A stretch of 32,379 nt of DNA from a virus. Positions 13,303-21,049 of this stretch are shown piece after piece. The notes beneath the pieces were generated by a model. The model saw only the letters and a program-made list of their open reading frames with translations. It was not told the origin of the DNA and did no database searches. How positions within the stretch are numbered: position 1 is the stretch's first letter; each line of letters begins with the position of its first letter. The position numbers and the translations under genes are program-made. The stretch lies in the IMG/VR virus record IMGVR_UViG_3300031720_000013, positions 1 to 32,379 of that record, one strand, 5' to 3'.

Positions 13303-13552
13303 CCAGTTCGACTACATCGACCCGGAGAGCGAGACGGAGGAAGAGGAAGCCGCTGAGGGCGACGTGCACGGAGAAGGCAGCGGTCGTTTGGCGCCGATGA
13401 ACGGCGTGGACCCGTTCACGCGGATGGCGTCGAACCCAGCGACTAGTGAGAAGCAGGCTCGCTTCATGCGTGGCTGCGAACACGACCCAGGTGGCATGAC
13501 CAAGCCGTGCCCCAGCAAGTCGGTGGCGAAAGAGTTCAACCACACGGACTGA
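13214..13552 (+). CDS. hypothetical protein near portal, acidic
   Basis: ATG 13214 gives 112 residues; ATG 13241 and 13253 are later options. The middle is acidic (YIDPESETEEEEAAEGDVH), and the C-terminus reads NPATSEKQARFMRGC ... KPCPSKSVAKEFNHTD. The SEKQ-x-x-F-M ... CP-x-KSVAKEF ending is a motif I know from small conserved phage proteins next to portal or capsid genes, with no known role. It precedes the portal start by three bases. Confidence 0.6.
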   Translation: MKSKNPPDHMLPTMADTNQSRLTGMPLKSSQFDYIDPESETEEEEAAEGDVHGEGSGRLAPMNGVDPFTRMASNPATSEKQARFMRGCEHDPGGMTKPCPSKSVAKEFNHTD

Positions 13553-13555
13553 TCC

Positions 13556-15997
13556 ATGACCGTCGCTTCCGACAGGCTGCAGATCGGCAACTCCACCAAC
13601 CCGCCGATGACGCGGGTGAATAGCTACGCCACTCCCAACCGCGGCATGGGTGTAGCGACGGCGCGCAAGGGGACAGATCCGGTGTTCGGCGCGCACTCGC
13701 TGGTGGAGACCTACCAGGACAACCGCAACGTCGAGAAGGTCAGCAAGCTCTACAACGAGATGGTCGGGTTCCCGAACCTGGCCGACGATCCGTTCGTGCT
13801 CGAGCAGGCCAAGGCCGCGGTGCTCGCTTCGCTGAAGGACGTCTTCGCGACGATGCAGTATCTGCGGAACAAGTGGCTGATCCTCTACCGACTCTACCGC
13901 GGCGAGACGATCAACCAGTTCAACTACGGCCGCATGCAGCTGCACTCGCCGACGCCGTTCAAGCTCGTCGAGTCGATCCACCCACGGATCATGCGAACGG
14001 TGTTCGGGAGCGACAACTGGTTCAAGCTCTACGGCATCGACGATGAGCACGACGTGCCGGCAGCAGCGCAGGAGATGCTCTGCTACGACCAGCTGCGCGT
14101 CGCCAACTACAGGCAGAAGGCTTCGCGCTTCATCCGCGATGGGTTGATCTACGGCACAGCGATCCAGAAGACCTACTGGAAGCAGGAGATCGGCGAGCGT
14201 TCCTACCGCGTGGCGCGGCGAGTGCCGCATCCGAGCATCCCCGGCGCTTCCAAGGTCGACATGCAGCCGGTGACGAGGAAGGAGCTGCTGTTCGACGGCA
14301 ACGATGTTCTTCCGATCAGCATCTTCGACTTCCAGGCTTCGCCGTGCGCGTCGTCGATCGATGAAGCTGAGTGGTGTCTCGATCGATCGATGTGGCCCGA
14401 CTTCCGCGTGAAGCAGATGGTCGAGATGGGCCACTGGATCAACCTCGAAGGTCTCGCGAGCTACGGCGGCAGCAACGACTTCAGCTACGAGGACCCGTTC
14501 AAGCAGCGCAAGGCATACGCCTACGGCGTCTACGACAATCGAAACGGAGCGCAGGCTCCGCACATCCCGCACTACGAGTGCGTCGACTGGTGGGGACCGC
14601 TCGTGATCAAGGACGAGAAGGGTTCCTACACCACGCGGATCTGCAACGTGGTGATGCTCGATCCGAACGGCTTGTCGCTGATTCCGCGTGTCACTCAGAA
14701 CCCGCACTGGCACGGCAAGAAGCCCTACCAGGTCTGGCGTCCGATCGAGCTCGAGGGTGAGTTGTTCGGCATGGGGGTGATCGAGCCGATCGCTCGGCTC
14801 TCGGTGGAGAAGGACACGAAGCGGCAGCTGCTCATGGCGGCGACGCAACTCGAAGGCAACCCGATGATGGTTGTCTCGGACCAAGCGAACATCGCCCCAG
14901 GACAGCTGCTGGCGCAACCCGGCCTGATCATCCGTGTGCCTGGCAACCCGAACGAGGCCGTGATGCCGGTCCAGTTCAATCAGGTCAGCGACACGGTGCT
15001 GCGCGCAGAGAACGTGCTCGAGGTCGAGATGCGCGAGGTCAGCGGCGTGACGGCGCCAGTGCTCGGCGCGACCGATCCGCTCGGCGGCTCAGGCAAGACC
15101 GCGACGCAGAGCAACAACGACCTCAACGAGGCGAACATGCGCCTCAGTGGTCCGATCAACAACTTCGACACCGAAGTCACCGTGCCGATGCTGGACATGC
15201 TGTGTTGGAACAACATGCAGTTCATGTCGATGGCTCGCGTGATTCGGCAGATCGGGCCGATGGGGATGAGCTACCGCGACCGCTTCATGGTGCGCCCCGA
15301 GGACATCATCGGCCGGTTCATCGTGCAACCGCTCTCTGGCTTCCGCCTGCTGACGAAGCAGACTCAGGTGCAGCAGCTGGTCAACCTTCTCGACCGCGCG
15401 CCGGTCATCAACCAGCAGTATGGACCGAAGGCCGTGAACATGCCGCGGCTGTTCGCCTACATCTTGGAGAGCGGCTTCGACATCAGGAACGTGGACGAGT
15501 TTATTCAACGATCGCCGGAGGAGTCGAGGCTTCTCACCGCGCTCGAGGAGCACGAGCTCTGGTATCACGGCAACGTTCCGCCGCGTCGCGCGGACGACAA
15601 CGACCTGCGCCACTGGCTGGCGCACATGGAAGAGATCAAGACCGATCGATTCGCCAGCTTGGAAGAGTCCGACGCTGCGACCGCGGCGATGGCTAGGGCG
15701 CACATTGCCGACCACATGAGGAAGTTGGCGCGGCTCGCCGAGATGCAGGAACAGATGATGATGATGATGCAGCAGCAGGCGACGCTGCAGAACCTCGTCG
15801 GTGCCGCGGTCGATGCCGGCGGTGGCATGACCGACGAGCTCGGCACCGACAACGGTGTGGCACCGGAAGGTGCGGCGACTCCAGATCAGGAGCCGACGAG
15901 TCCAAAGATCCGATCGAACGAGACCACGAGGCAGGGCTCCTACGCTGACGTGAAGAGCCCGGCCATGGCCGGAGCTCCGAACCTCGGCGCGCAATGA
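13556..15997 (+). CDS. portal protein
   Basis: The 813-residue protein sits directly after the packaging and sugar-transfer genes and ahead of scaffold and capsid, as portals do. The N-terminal region carries a long helical stretch (MQYLRNKWLILYRLYRGETI) and PFKLVESIHPRIMRTVFGSD. Blocks EGELFGMGVIEPIARLSVEK and NQVSDTVLRAENVLEVEMRE, and the segment GVTAPVLGATDPLGGSGKTA, are typical of the podovirus (P22-like) head-to-tail portal family, where a dodecamer forms the DNA channel. The C-terminal barrel region is Met/Gln-rich (EMQEQMMMMMQQQATLQN), then a flexible tail. The length is normal to long for this type. It ends in an ATGA overlap. Confidence 0.85.
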   Translation: MTVASDRLQIGNSTNPPMTRVNSYATPNRGMGVATARKGTDPVFGAHSLVETYQDNRNVEKVSKLYNEMVGFPNLADDPFVLEQAKAAVLASLKDVFATMQYLRNKWLILYRLYRGETINQFNYGRMQLHSPTPFKLVESIHPRIMRTVFGSDNWFKLYGIDDEHDVPAAAQEMLCYDQLRVANYRQKASRFIRDGLIYGTAIQKTYWKQEIGERSYRVARRVPHPSIPGASKVDMQPVTRKELLFDGNDVLPISIFDFQASPCASSIDEAEWCLDRSMWPDFRVKQMVEMGHWINLEGLASYGGSNDFSYEDPFKQRKAYAYGVYDNRNGAQAPHIPHYECVDWWGPLVIKDEKGSYTTRICNVVMLDPNGLSLIPRVTQNPHWHGKKPYQVWRPIELEGELFGMGVIEPIARLSVEKDTKRQLLMAATQLEGNPMMVVSDQANIAPGQLLAQPGLIIRVPGNPNEAVMPVQFNQVSDTVLRAENVLEVEMREVSGVTAPVLGATDPLGGSGKTATQSNNDLNEANMRLSGPINNFDTEVTVPMLDMLCWNNMQFMSMARVIRQIGPMGMSYRDRFMVRPEDIIGRFIVQPLSGFRLLTKQTQVQQLVNLLDRAPVINQQYGPKAVNMPRLFAYILESGFDIRNVDEFIQRSPEESRLLTALEEHELWYHGNVPPRRADDNDLRHWLAHMEEIKTDRFASLEESDAATAAMARAHIADHMRKLARLAEMQEQMMMMMQQQATLQNLVGAAVDAGGGMTDELGTDNGVAPEGAATPDQEPTSPKIRSNETTRQGSYADVKSPAMAGAPNLGAQ

Positions 15998-16413
15998 CCA
16001 CCCTCGACTACTCAGTTCCTCCGCAAGGAGAGGCCGCGTTCAGAGACGTTCGGGAAGAGGAGCGCGAAGTCCTCGAGGCTGCTGACCGCAGGATCGCCAC
16101 GCTGAAGACGGCGATCGCGATGGCCGAAGGCGTGCTGCAGATGGCCAGCAGCGTCGGCTTCAAGCAGTTCGTCCAGGCGCTTCACGACATGCGTCAAACC
16201 CGCATGCGCGAGCTGTTTTCGGCCAGGAACGACCGTGAAGCCAACATCCTCACCGGCCGCGTTCTTGAGATCGAGGCGGTGATCAACGTGGTGGATCGGA
16301 CCAATAGCACGAGGGAGAGCCTTGCGCGCGAGCTGGTTGGAGCAGAGGATGCCAAGCGACTGATCGAGCGCCGGATCCCTCCGGCCCCACAGCCAAAGGA
16401 ACAACCCAAATGA
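15994..16413 (+). CDS. coiled-coil hypothetical protein
   Basis: ATG 15994 overlaps the portal stop (ATGA). The 139-residue product is almost wholly helical: EEEREVLEAADRRIATLKTA, then a region of mixed helices, EIEAVINVVDRTNSTRESLA and a Pro-rich tail (PPAPQPKEQPK). It is charged throughout and lacks cysteines, as expected for a coiled-coil assembly factor. The place between portal and scaffold-like genes points to head assembly. No family is recognised. Confidence 0.65.
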   Translation: MTTLDYSVPPQGEAAFRDVREEEREVLEAADRRIATLKTAIAMAEGVLQMASSVGFKQFVQALHDMRQTRMRELFSARNDREANILTGRVLEIEAVINVVDRTNSTRESLARELVGAEDAKRLIERRIPPAPQPKEQPK

Positions 16414-16670
16414 CCGGACACGCAACAAACGAGGGCGTCGGCGCGGCACAGTCCAAGACCGGCGACATGGCAACCCCGCTGAACAGAGGCATGGGCCTCA
16501 GCGCCACGATGGGCGCGATGGGCAGCAAGACGCGGAGCCCGCACAACGCAGCGGGCGGTCCCGCCTACGACTACCAGGATGTCGGTGGCGCGAGCGCGGA
16601 CGAACACCTTGTCGGTTACGAAACCGGCAACGGCGGCTCGTCCGACACGCCCGCCGGCACCCACGGCTGA
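16410..16670 (+). CDS. Gly/Ser-rich hypothetical protein (86 aa)
   Basis: ATG 16410 overlaps the previous stop (ATGA). The product is low in complexity and Gly-rich: MTGHATNEGVGAAQSKTGDM, GMGLSATMGAMGSKTRSPHN, AAGGPAYDYQDVGGASAD and a tail ending TPAGTHG. It has no catalytic motif and is probably largely disordered. It sits in the head module. A 152-base gap follows before the scaffold-like gene, with only a weak CCCGA/TCGGG dyad in it. Confidence 0.55.
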   Translation: MTGHATNEGVGAAQSKTGDMATPLNRGMGLSATMGAMGSKTRSPHNAAGGPAYDYQDVGGASADEHLVGYETGNGGSSDTPAGTHG

Positions 16671-16822
16671 TGAGCAATGTCCAGCCGCCGCGCTCACGGA
16701 CTTGAAACCTAACGCGGTCCCGGTTGCTCCCGATGGGTTATTCGGGGGCTCCACTGAACGCTCGGAGTCGTGACCGAGGCTTTGGCACTGAAGCTGCGGA
16801 AGTCGTGCACCGCGAGAGTTCG

Positions 16823-17851
16823 ATGACCACCAACCAACCAAGTCAATTCTCAGCACGCTCCGACCAGGCGGCTCTGGCTCTGAAGGCTCGCATGAAGGAT
16901 CGCGATGGCAATCCGCTGCAGCCCAGGAGTGTGCCGGTCGACGCTGATGGCCAGCCGGCTCGTCCACTTCCCCCGGAAGGGTCCTACGCACGACAGCAGA
17001 TTGAGGCACAGCGCGCCGCCGCAGCGCAGCGCATGAATCCTCAAGAGCCCGTGCCGACTCAACCGGCAGCGAAGAACGGTCACGAGCCACAACCGCAGCC
17101 ACAGGGTCAACCGGCGGAACCGCCAGCTCAGGACGTCTCTCCGAACGCACAACGACGCTTCAGTGAACTGACCGCGACTCTCAGACAGCGAGAACAGGCT
17201 CTGCAACAAGCAGAGGCGAGAAGCCGGCAACTCGAGGAGTCTCACGCCCAGATGCAGGCACGCCTGCAGTCGGTCGAGCAGAACTACCAGAAGGTGATCG
17301 GCCAGAACCTCGAATCACTCGACCCGGAGACGCGCGCTGCAGTGATGCAGGACGCGCGCATGACCGAGTTGATGGCGGGGATCGAAACACGCCTCATGCA
17401 GCGGATCGACCCGATGTTGAAGTCCGTGCGAGAGAGGGCAACGCAAGACGACCTCTCAAGGCTGGCTTCGAAGTATCCGGGCTTCCGCTTGGACACGCAC
17501 CTTGAGCTGATCGAGATCTTCCGCGAGAAGAACCCAAACTGCAGCATCGAGCAGGCGTTCCGCGCCGTCGCGGAGCCGGAGGAACTCGGCCTGAGTCAGG
17601 ATCGTGCACCCGCGATTCCGCCCATCGCGATGCCGGCTCCTGGCAATGCATCCCCTCGGTATGTTCCGCAGCCTGAGCCGAGAAGGCTCACTCCTGAAGA
17701 GGAGGTCGAGATCGACAGGCAGCGGGCGTTCGAGCTCGCTCGCAGCACGAAGACGGAGGACCGACGCAACGTCGGTCGAGCCATGGACGCGCTGATCAAG
17801 AGCAAGCTCGCCGCAAGACTGCCGAAGGGACCGCAGAACTATCAGCGGTAG
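16823..17851 (+). CDS. scaffold-like coiled-coil protein
   Basis: I start at ATG 16823 with GAGAG shortly upstream; the frame is open to 16724 but without support. The 342-residue product has a Pro/Gln-rich disordered head, then a long coiled coil (FSELTATLRQREQALQQAEA followed by RSRQLEESHAQMQARLQSVE), a helical domain near KYPGFRLDTHLELIEIF, and a basic C-terminus (KSKLAARLPKGPQNYQR). Scaffold proteins have this make-up (coiled coil, basic C-terminal capsid-binding end) and always precede the capsid gene, as here. No homology was recalled; the call is from architecture and order. A long hairpin follows between it and the capsid gene. Confidence 0.6.
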   Translation: MTTNQPSQFSARSDQAALALKARMKDRDGNPLQPRSVPVDADGQPARPLPPEGSYARQQIEAQRAAAAQRMNPQEPVPTQPAAKNGHEPQPQPQGQPAEPPAQDVSPNAQRRFSELTATLRQREQALQQAEARSRQLEESHAQMQARLQSVEQNYQKVIGQNLESLDPETRAAVMQDARMTELMAGIETRLMQRIDPMLKSVRERATQDDLSRLASKYPGFRLDTHLELIEIFREKNPNCSIEQAFRAVAEPEELGLSQDRAPAIPPIAMPAPGNASPRYVPQPEPRRLTPEEEVEIDRQRAFELARSTKTEDRRNVGRAMDALIKSKLAARLPKGPQNYQR

Positions 17852-17857
17852 CGCGAT

Positions 17858-17896
17858 GGGTCGGGTCGCGGTCAACCACGACCGCAGACCAGACCC
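17858..17896 (+). other. long imperfect hairpin just before the capsid start
   Basis: GGGTC-G-GGTC-GCGGTC (17858-17873) and GACCGC-A-GACC-A-GACCC (17880-17896) pair with one G/A mismatch and one bulged A, giving 15 base pairs with a six-base AACCAC loop. The capsid ATG starts three bases after the stem, and no Shine-Dalgarno site is seen in that spot. It may act as an RNase III-like processing site, an mRNA stabiliser or a translational control element. Confidence 0.7.
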
Positions 17897-17898
17897 AA

Positions 17899-18930
17899 AT
17901 GACCTCCTTCATCGGTGACACTTCGATTCTGTCCACGTTCGACGTCGAGCGTGGCAACCGTGAGGATCTCCTCGAGATCATCACCAACATCTCGCCCATG
18001 GACACGCTCATGCTGTCCGGGCTCGAGAAGGTTCCCGCGAGCAACACCACCCACGAGTGGCTGGTGGACATCCTCGCCGACTTCGGCGACCCGGACGTTG
18101 GCAATGCCGACGTGCAGGCCGTCGCGGAAGGCTCGGACGCGACCTTCGAACCTCTCGTTCCTCGCAAGCGTCTGTGCAACCTGACGCACATCATCCGGCG
18201 CACGTTCGATGTGTCGGACACCCAGCGTGACGTGAACACCGCGGGCATCCGCGACGAATACGTCTACCAGCTGCGCAAGGCGTCGATGGAGCTCGCTCGC
18301 TTCATCGAGTTCGCGCTCGTGCACTCGATCCGTCAGTTCCAGACGGCTCAGGGCAACAGCGTCGGCGTGCTGCCGCGCAAGATGGATGGCTTCTACGCCT
18401 TCGCCGCGGCCAGCGACCCGACCTGCGTGACGACCCTCGGCCTCTCCGAAGAGGAAATGGGCACCGTCACTCACGTCACCGGCAACTCGCCCACCAACTG
18501 CATCGACGAGTGCACGCTCAACGCGCAGCTCGAGGCGATGTGGAACAAGGGCGCGATGACGGACACCGTGTGGTGCAACGCGGCGCAGAAGCGCAGCCTT
18601 TCGAACCTGGTCCTGAACCCGAACAGCCAGGTCCGCTACAACATCAACGTCGCCGAACGGACGGTGATCAACACGGTCGACTTCTACCAGTCCGACTTCG
18701 GCACGCAGAAGATCTACCTGCACCGCTACCAGTCGAACGACGTCATCTCGATGGCCGAGGCCAACAAGCTCCGCATCGCGGTGCTGCGTCCGGTGCTCGC
18801 TGTCGAGCTGGCGAAGGTCGGCTCCTCGACGAAGGGCATGATCGAATGGGAGGGCACCATGGAGGTGCTCGCGCCCAACGCGATCGGCTTCATCTTCGGT
18901 CTCTGCACGGGCGTCGCTGGCTGCCCGTAG
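17899..18930 (+). CDS. major capsid protein
   Basis: ATG 17899 is the only start in frame. The 343-residue product has the look of the SU10/DUF5309-type major capsid family: FDVERGNREDLLEIITNISP, then the E-loop-like KVPASNTTHEWLVDILADFG and a beta-rich middle with AEGSDATFEPLVPRKRLCNL and IIRRTFDVSDTQ. The TTHEWL segment and the following EG-x-D-x-x-x-x-x-P-x-R-L-x-N block are typical of that family. It is the main shell subunit. Location after the scaffold candidate agrees. The TAG stop is followed in the same frame by a zinc-ribbon sequence. Codon usage is even and rich in C-ending codons, as expected for a highly expressed gene. Confidence 0.88.
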   Translation: MTSFIGDTSILSTFDVERGNREDLLEIITNISPMDTLMLSGLEKVPASNTTHEWLVDILADFGDPDVGNADVQAVAEGSDATFEPLVPRKRLCNLTHIIRRTFDVSDTQRDVNTAGIRDEYVYQLRKASMELARFIEFALVHSIRQFQTAQGNSVGVLPRKMDGFYAFAAASDPTCVTTLGLSEEEMGTVTHVTGNSPTNCIDECTLNAQLEAMWNKGAMTDTVWCNAAQKRSLSNLVLNPNSQVRYNINVAERTVINTVDFYQSDFGTQKIYLHRYQSNDVISMAEANKLRIAVLRPVLAVELAKVGSSTKGMIEWEGTMEVLAPNAIGFIFGLCTGVAGCP

Positions 18931-18933
18931 TCC

Positions 18934-19059
18934 TTGCAGCGGATCTGCAGGATCTGTTCTGGCCTTGTCGTCGCTGTTCGCGACGGCAAGGCCCAGACTT
19001 TGACCTGTCAGAAGTGTGGGCACAAAGAGATCAAATACTTCGTGTCCAAGGGTGGTTGA
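18934..19059 (+). CDS. zinc-ribbon mini-protein in frame behind capsid stop
   Basis: TTG 18934 starts three bases after the capsid amber stop, in the same frame, giving 41 residues: MQRICRICSGLVVAVRDGKA then QTLTCQKCGHKEIKYFVSKG. Two Cys-x2-Cys knuckles, about 20 residues apart, form a clear zinc ribbon. There is no good ribosome-binding site. Because it is in frame with the capsid gene, occasional readthrough of TAG would add the ribbon to the capsid C-terminus; a separately started protein is the simpler view. A strong hairpin lies inside its coding sequence. Confidence 0.6.
   Translation: MQRICRICSGLVVAVRDGKAQTLTCQKCGHKEIKYFVSKGG
18961..18993 (+). other. 14-bp hairpin just after the capsid gene
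   Basis: GGCCTTGTCGTCGC (18961-18974) and GCGACGGCAAGGCC (18980-18993) pair fully with one G-U, loop TGTTC. It starts 30 bases after the capsid stop. The sequence behind it (CAGACTTTG) is only weakly T-rich, so full termination is unlikely; partial termination, processing or 3' end protection of capsid mRNA are the possibilities. It lies within the zinc-ribbon gene. Confidence 0.7.
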
Positions 19060-19106
19060 CGAAAGTGCCTTGATCCTCGCCGTGTGCGTGGAGTTGGAAA
19101 GACCTG

Positions 19107-19535
19107 ATGCCCTTCTACACCTTCAAGTGCGACGACTGCTCGAAGTCGGAGCTCCTGCTCCTGCAGATGCGCGACTACGAGAAGCCCCGCAAGTGCGATT
19201 GTGGAGGCACTGCTCGCCGCGACTACAACGCTGACCTGCAGACGGTTCAGATCAGCACTGTCGGCACTCGCGACCACAACAAGATCCCGGAAGACAAGAG
19301 GGTTCAGGGGGCGAAAACGCGGAGCGCGGCCGCTGCCAAGGAGCGTGCCTACGGTGAGCACCTCCACAACCGTCGCCAACAGCTCGCCTCGGACGGCAAC
19401 AAGCGATCGTCCTTCAGACACAAGATGTCGGTTCCCGCTGAGATCGTGCACGGGAAGATCAAGGAGACCGGCGACAAGTCCTACTGGGACGACCCGAAGA
19501 ACGTGGCTCGACACAAGGAGTGGGAAGTCAGTTGA
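19107..19535 (+). CDS. FmdB-like zinc-ribbon protein
   Basis: ATG 19107 gives 142 residues that open [15 protein letters not shown] ... [22 protein letters not shown]-x-Y-x-F-x-C-x2-C ... C-x-C-G is the FmdB/CxxC-CxxC-type zinc ribbon often found in phage head regions. The rest is a charged helical part with Ala/Lys stretches and ends [17 protein letters not shown]. Its stop overlaps the start of the collagen-like gene by the TTGA pattern, and the Shine-Dalgarno for that gene lies in its last codons. Confidence 0.7.
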   Translation: MPFYTFKCDDCSKSELLLLQMRDYEKPRKCDCGGTARRDYNADLQTVQISTVGTRDHNKIPEDKRVQGAKTRSAAAAKERAYGEHLHNRRQQLASDGNKRSSFRHKMSVPAEIVHGKIKETGDKSYWDDPKNVARHKEWEVS

Positions 19536-20950
19536 GCTTCTTCCCGCGATTCTTCAGGTTGACGAAGCGCAGCAAGCGCACCTACAGCTTCGTCGCTGAG
19601 AATGGCGGCATTGGTCCGCCAGGCCCTCCTGGGCCGCAGGGACCGACTGGTCCACAGGGACCGACAGGACCGCAAGGGGCTCAGGGCGCTCAAGGACCAC
19701 AGGGAATCCAGGGTGCAACCGGCGCGACTGGCGCGACGGGGCCAACTGGACCGCAGGGTCCGCAAGGCGATCCTGGCGCAACTGGAGCTACTGGGCCTGC
19801 TGGTCCTACTGGTGCAACTGGAGCGACTGGCCCTACTGGTCCAGCTGGACCGACGGGCGCAACTGGTGCGACTGGCGCTGCTGGCGCAACTGGGCCGCAG
19901 GGACCGCAAGGTGATCCTGGCGCGGACGGTGCTGATGGTGCCACTGGACCAGCTGGCCCGACCGGGCCGACCGGGCCGACCGGGCCGACCGGGCCGGCTG
20001 GTGCAACTGGAGCGACAGGGGCAACTGGCGCAACTGGAGCTGCAGGAACCAATGGAACCAACGGAACCAATGGCACGAATGCGCTGACCAGCGTCAATGG
20101 ATCGGCGCTTGCTTCGACCACTGCCGATCTCGATGACTCCACGCCTGCGCCACCAGCCTCAGCGATCAACGTCAAGTGGCAGAAGGACGCGCTGACGCCG
20201 ACGAATGTTTCGGCCAACGTTCCCTACGACAGCTCACTTGCTGTTGCATCAGGGAACCTGCAGCGCGCCGCGTTGACTGGTGATGTCACCGCCTCTGCTG
20301 GCAGCAATGCGACCACATGCGTTCAGGCTCGCGGTCTTCGAGAGTCTGGTGGACCGACGACTCTGGCGATGAACGTCGTCGCTGACGGCCAGTTGCTGGA
20401 GCGCAATGGGTCAACTGTTATTGGAGTCGACAACACGGCTCCACGGGTCTTCTTCTCTCCTGGTCTGCAGAATGCTGCGTTGACCGGCGTGAAGACGCTG
20501 ACCTCTGGAACAGCCTTCGCCCTCTACATGGGTAGGGCCCCGAAGAACGTCACCTCGGTCACTGTTCGATGGAGGCTGACAACGAAGGCTACCCCGACCG
20601 TCTCATGGGGTGAGATCGCCATTGCCACAGGCGCTGTCGTCTTGGCCGGCAATCCGACGCTGACCGTGCGAGCAACAACTGATATCTCTGCCACTGTTCT
20701 CGGCAGCCCTGCAGCCTTTTCGACAACGGTGACCGTCAACCTCGCGGAAGGCGCCGACATCTGGATCCTCATTGGCCACGCCACCAGCGGAAGCGCCGCA
20801 ATCGTCAGGGCCGCCACGATTGCTGACGACTTGCAGATCGGCTACCAAGCAAGCTCAGCCGTCCGACCTTCGACGATCATCAACACGCCGACGTCTTTCA
20901 CCTTGGAAGGCGCCACCGTCCTACCGGTTCTCCTTGGGATCTCCTTCTAG
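19532..20950 (+). CDS. collagen-like fibre protein
   Basis: I start at TTG 19532, which overlaps the previous stop (TTGA) and has AAGGAG at 19515-19520, 11 bases upstream; GTG 19520 is the alternative. The 472-residue product has a basic head ([20 protein letters not shown]), 52 uninterrupted Gly-X-Y triplets (residues 28-183), and a C-terminal beta-rich domain starting [12 protein letters not shown], ending in [10 protein letters not shown]. Twenty-five triplets are Gly-X-Thr. The repeat predicts a trimeric triple helix. It probably makes a fibre or an appendage on head or tail. Thr in position Y is where bacterial collagen-like spore proteins are O-glycosylated. Confidence 0.8.
   Translation: MSFFPRFFRLTKRSKRTYSFVAENGGIGPPGPPGPQGPTGPQGPTGPQGAQGAQGPQGIQGATGATGATGPTGPQGPQGDPGATGATGPAGPTGATGATGPTGPAGPTGATGATGAAGATGPQGPQGDPGADGADGATGPAGPTGPTGPTGPTGPAGATGATGATGATGAAGTNGTNGTNGTNALTSVNGSALASTTADLDDSTPAPPASAINVKWQKDALTPTNVSANVPYDSSLAVASGNLQRAALTGDVTASAGSNATTCVQARGLRESGGPTTLAMNVVADGQLLERNGSTVIGVDNTAPRVFFSPGLQNAALTGVKTLTSGTAFALYMGRAPKNVTSVTVRWRLTTKATPTVSWGEIAIATGAVVLAGNPTLTVRATTDISATVLGSPAAFSTTVTVNLAEGADIWILIGHATSGSAAIVRAATIADDLQIGYQASSAVRPSTIINTPTSFTLEGATVLPVLLGISF
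19957..19995 (+). repeat. 9-bp tandem repeat coding Gly-Pro-Thr
   Basis: Four near-identical units of CCGACCGGG (nine bases, GPT in protein) follow one another in the collagen-like stretch, the most exact repeat in the region. Such a run can change length by slippage and would alter triple-helix length by whole triplets without breaking the frame. Confidence 0.7.
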
Positions 20951-20953
20951 GCC

Positions 20954-21049
20954 ATGGGACTCAAACTAGCTTTCAAGAAGGCAAAGGAAGCGTCCTCCAG
21001 GTGGAGGCGCCTTCTGCGCAGGTTGTTCACCAGGAGGGTGCGCAAGTGA
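20954..21049 (+). CDS. 31-residue cationic peptide
   Basis: ATG 20954, three bases after the fibre stop, starts MGLKLAFKKAKEASSRWRRL and ends LRRLFTRRVRK. Thirteen residues are Arg or Lys and only one is acidic, making an amphipathic, strongly positive helix. Its stop overlaps the next gene's GTG (GTGA), as most real neighbours here do, and an AGGAGG in its last codons serves the next gene. It may be a leader for translation of the adaptor gene, a nucleic-acid-binding peptide or a membrane-active one. No ribosome site of its own is obvious. Confidence 0.45.
   Translation: MGLKLAFKKAKEASSRWRRLLRRLFTRRVRK

Noticed and set aside
13172-14917. 581-codon open frame antisense to the portal gene
   Set aside because: It is Arg/His/Val-rich mirror sequence of a well-supported portal gene in a GC-rich genome; it has no family-like motif.
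19690-20217. Minus-strand frame reading Pro-Val-Gly/Pro-Val-Ala repeats
   Set aside because: It is the exact antisense of the Gly-X-Thr collagen triplets, so the repeat is inherited from the real gene.
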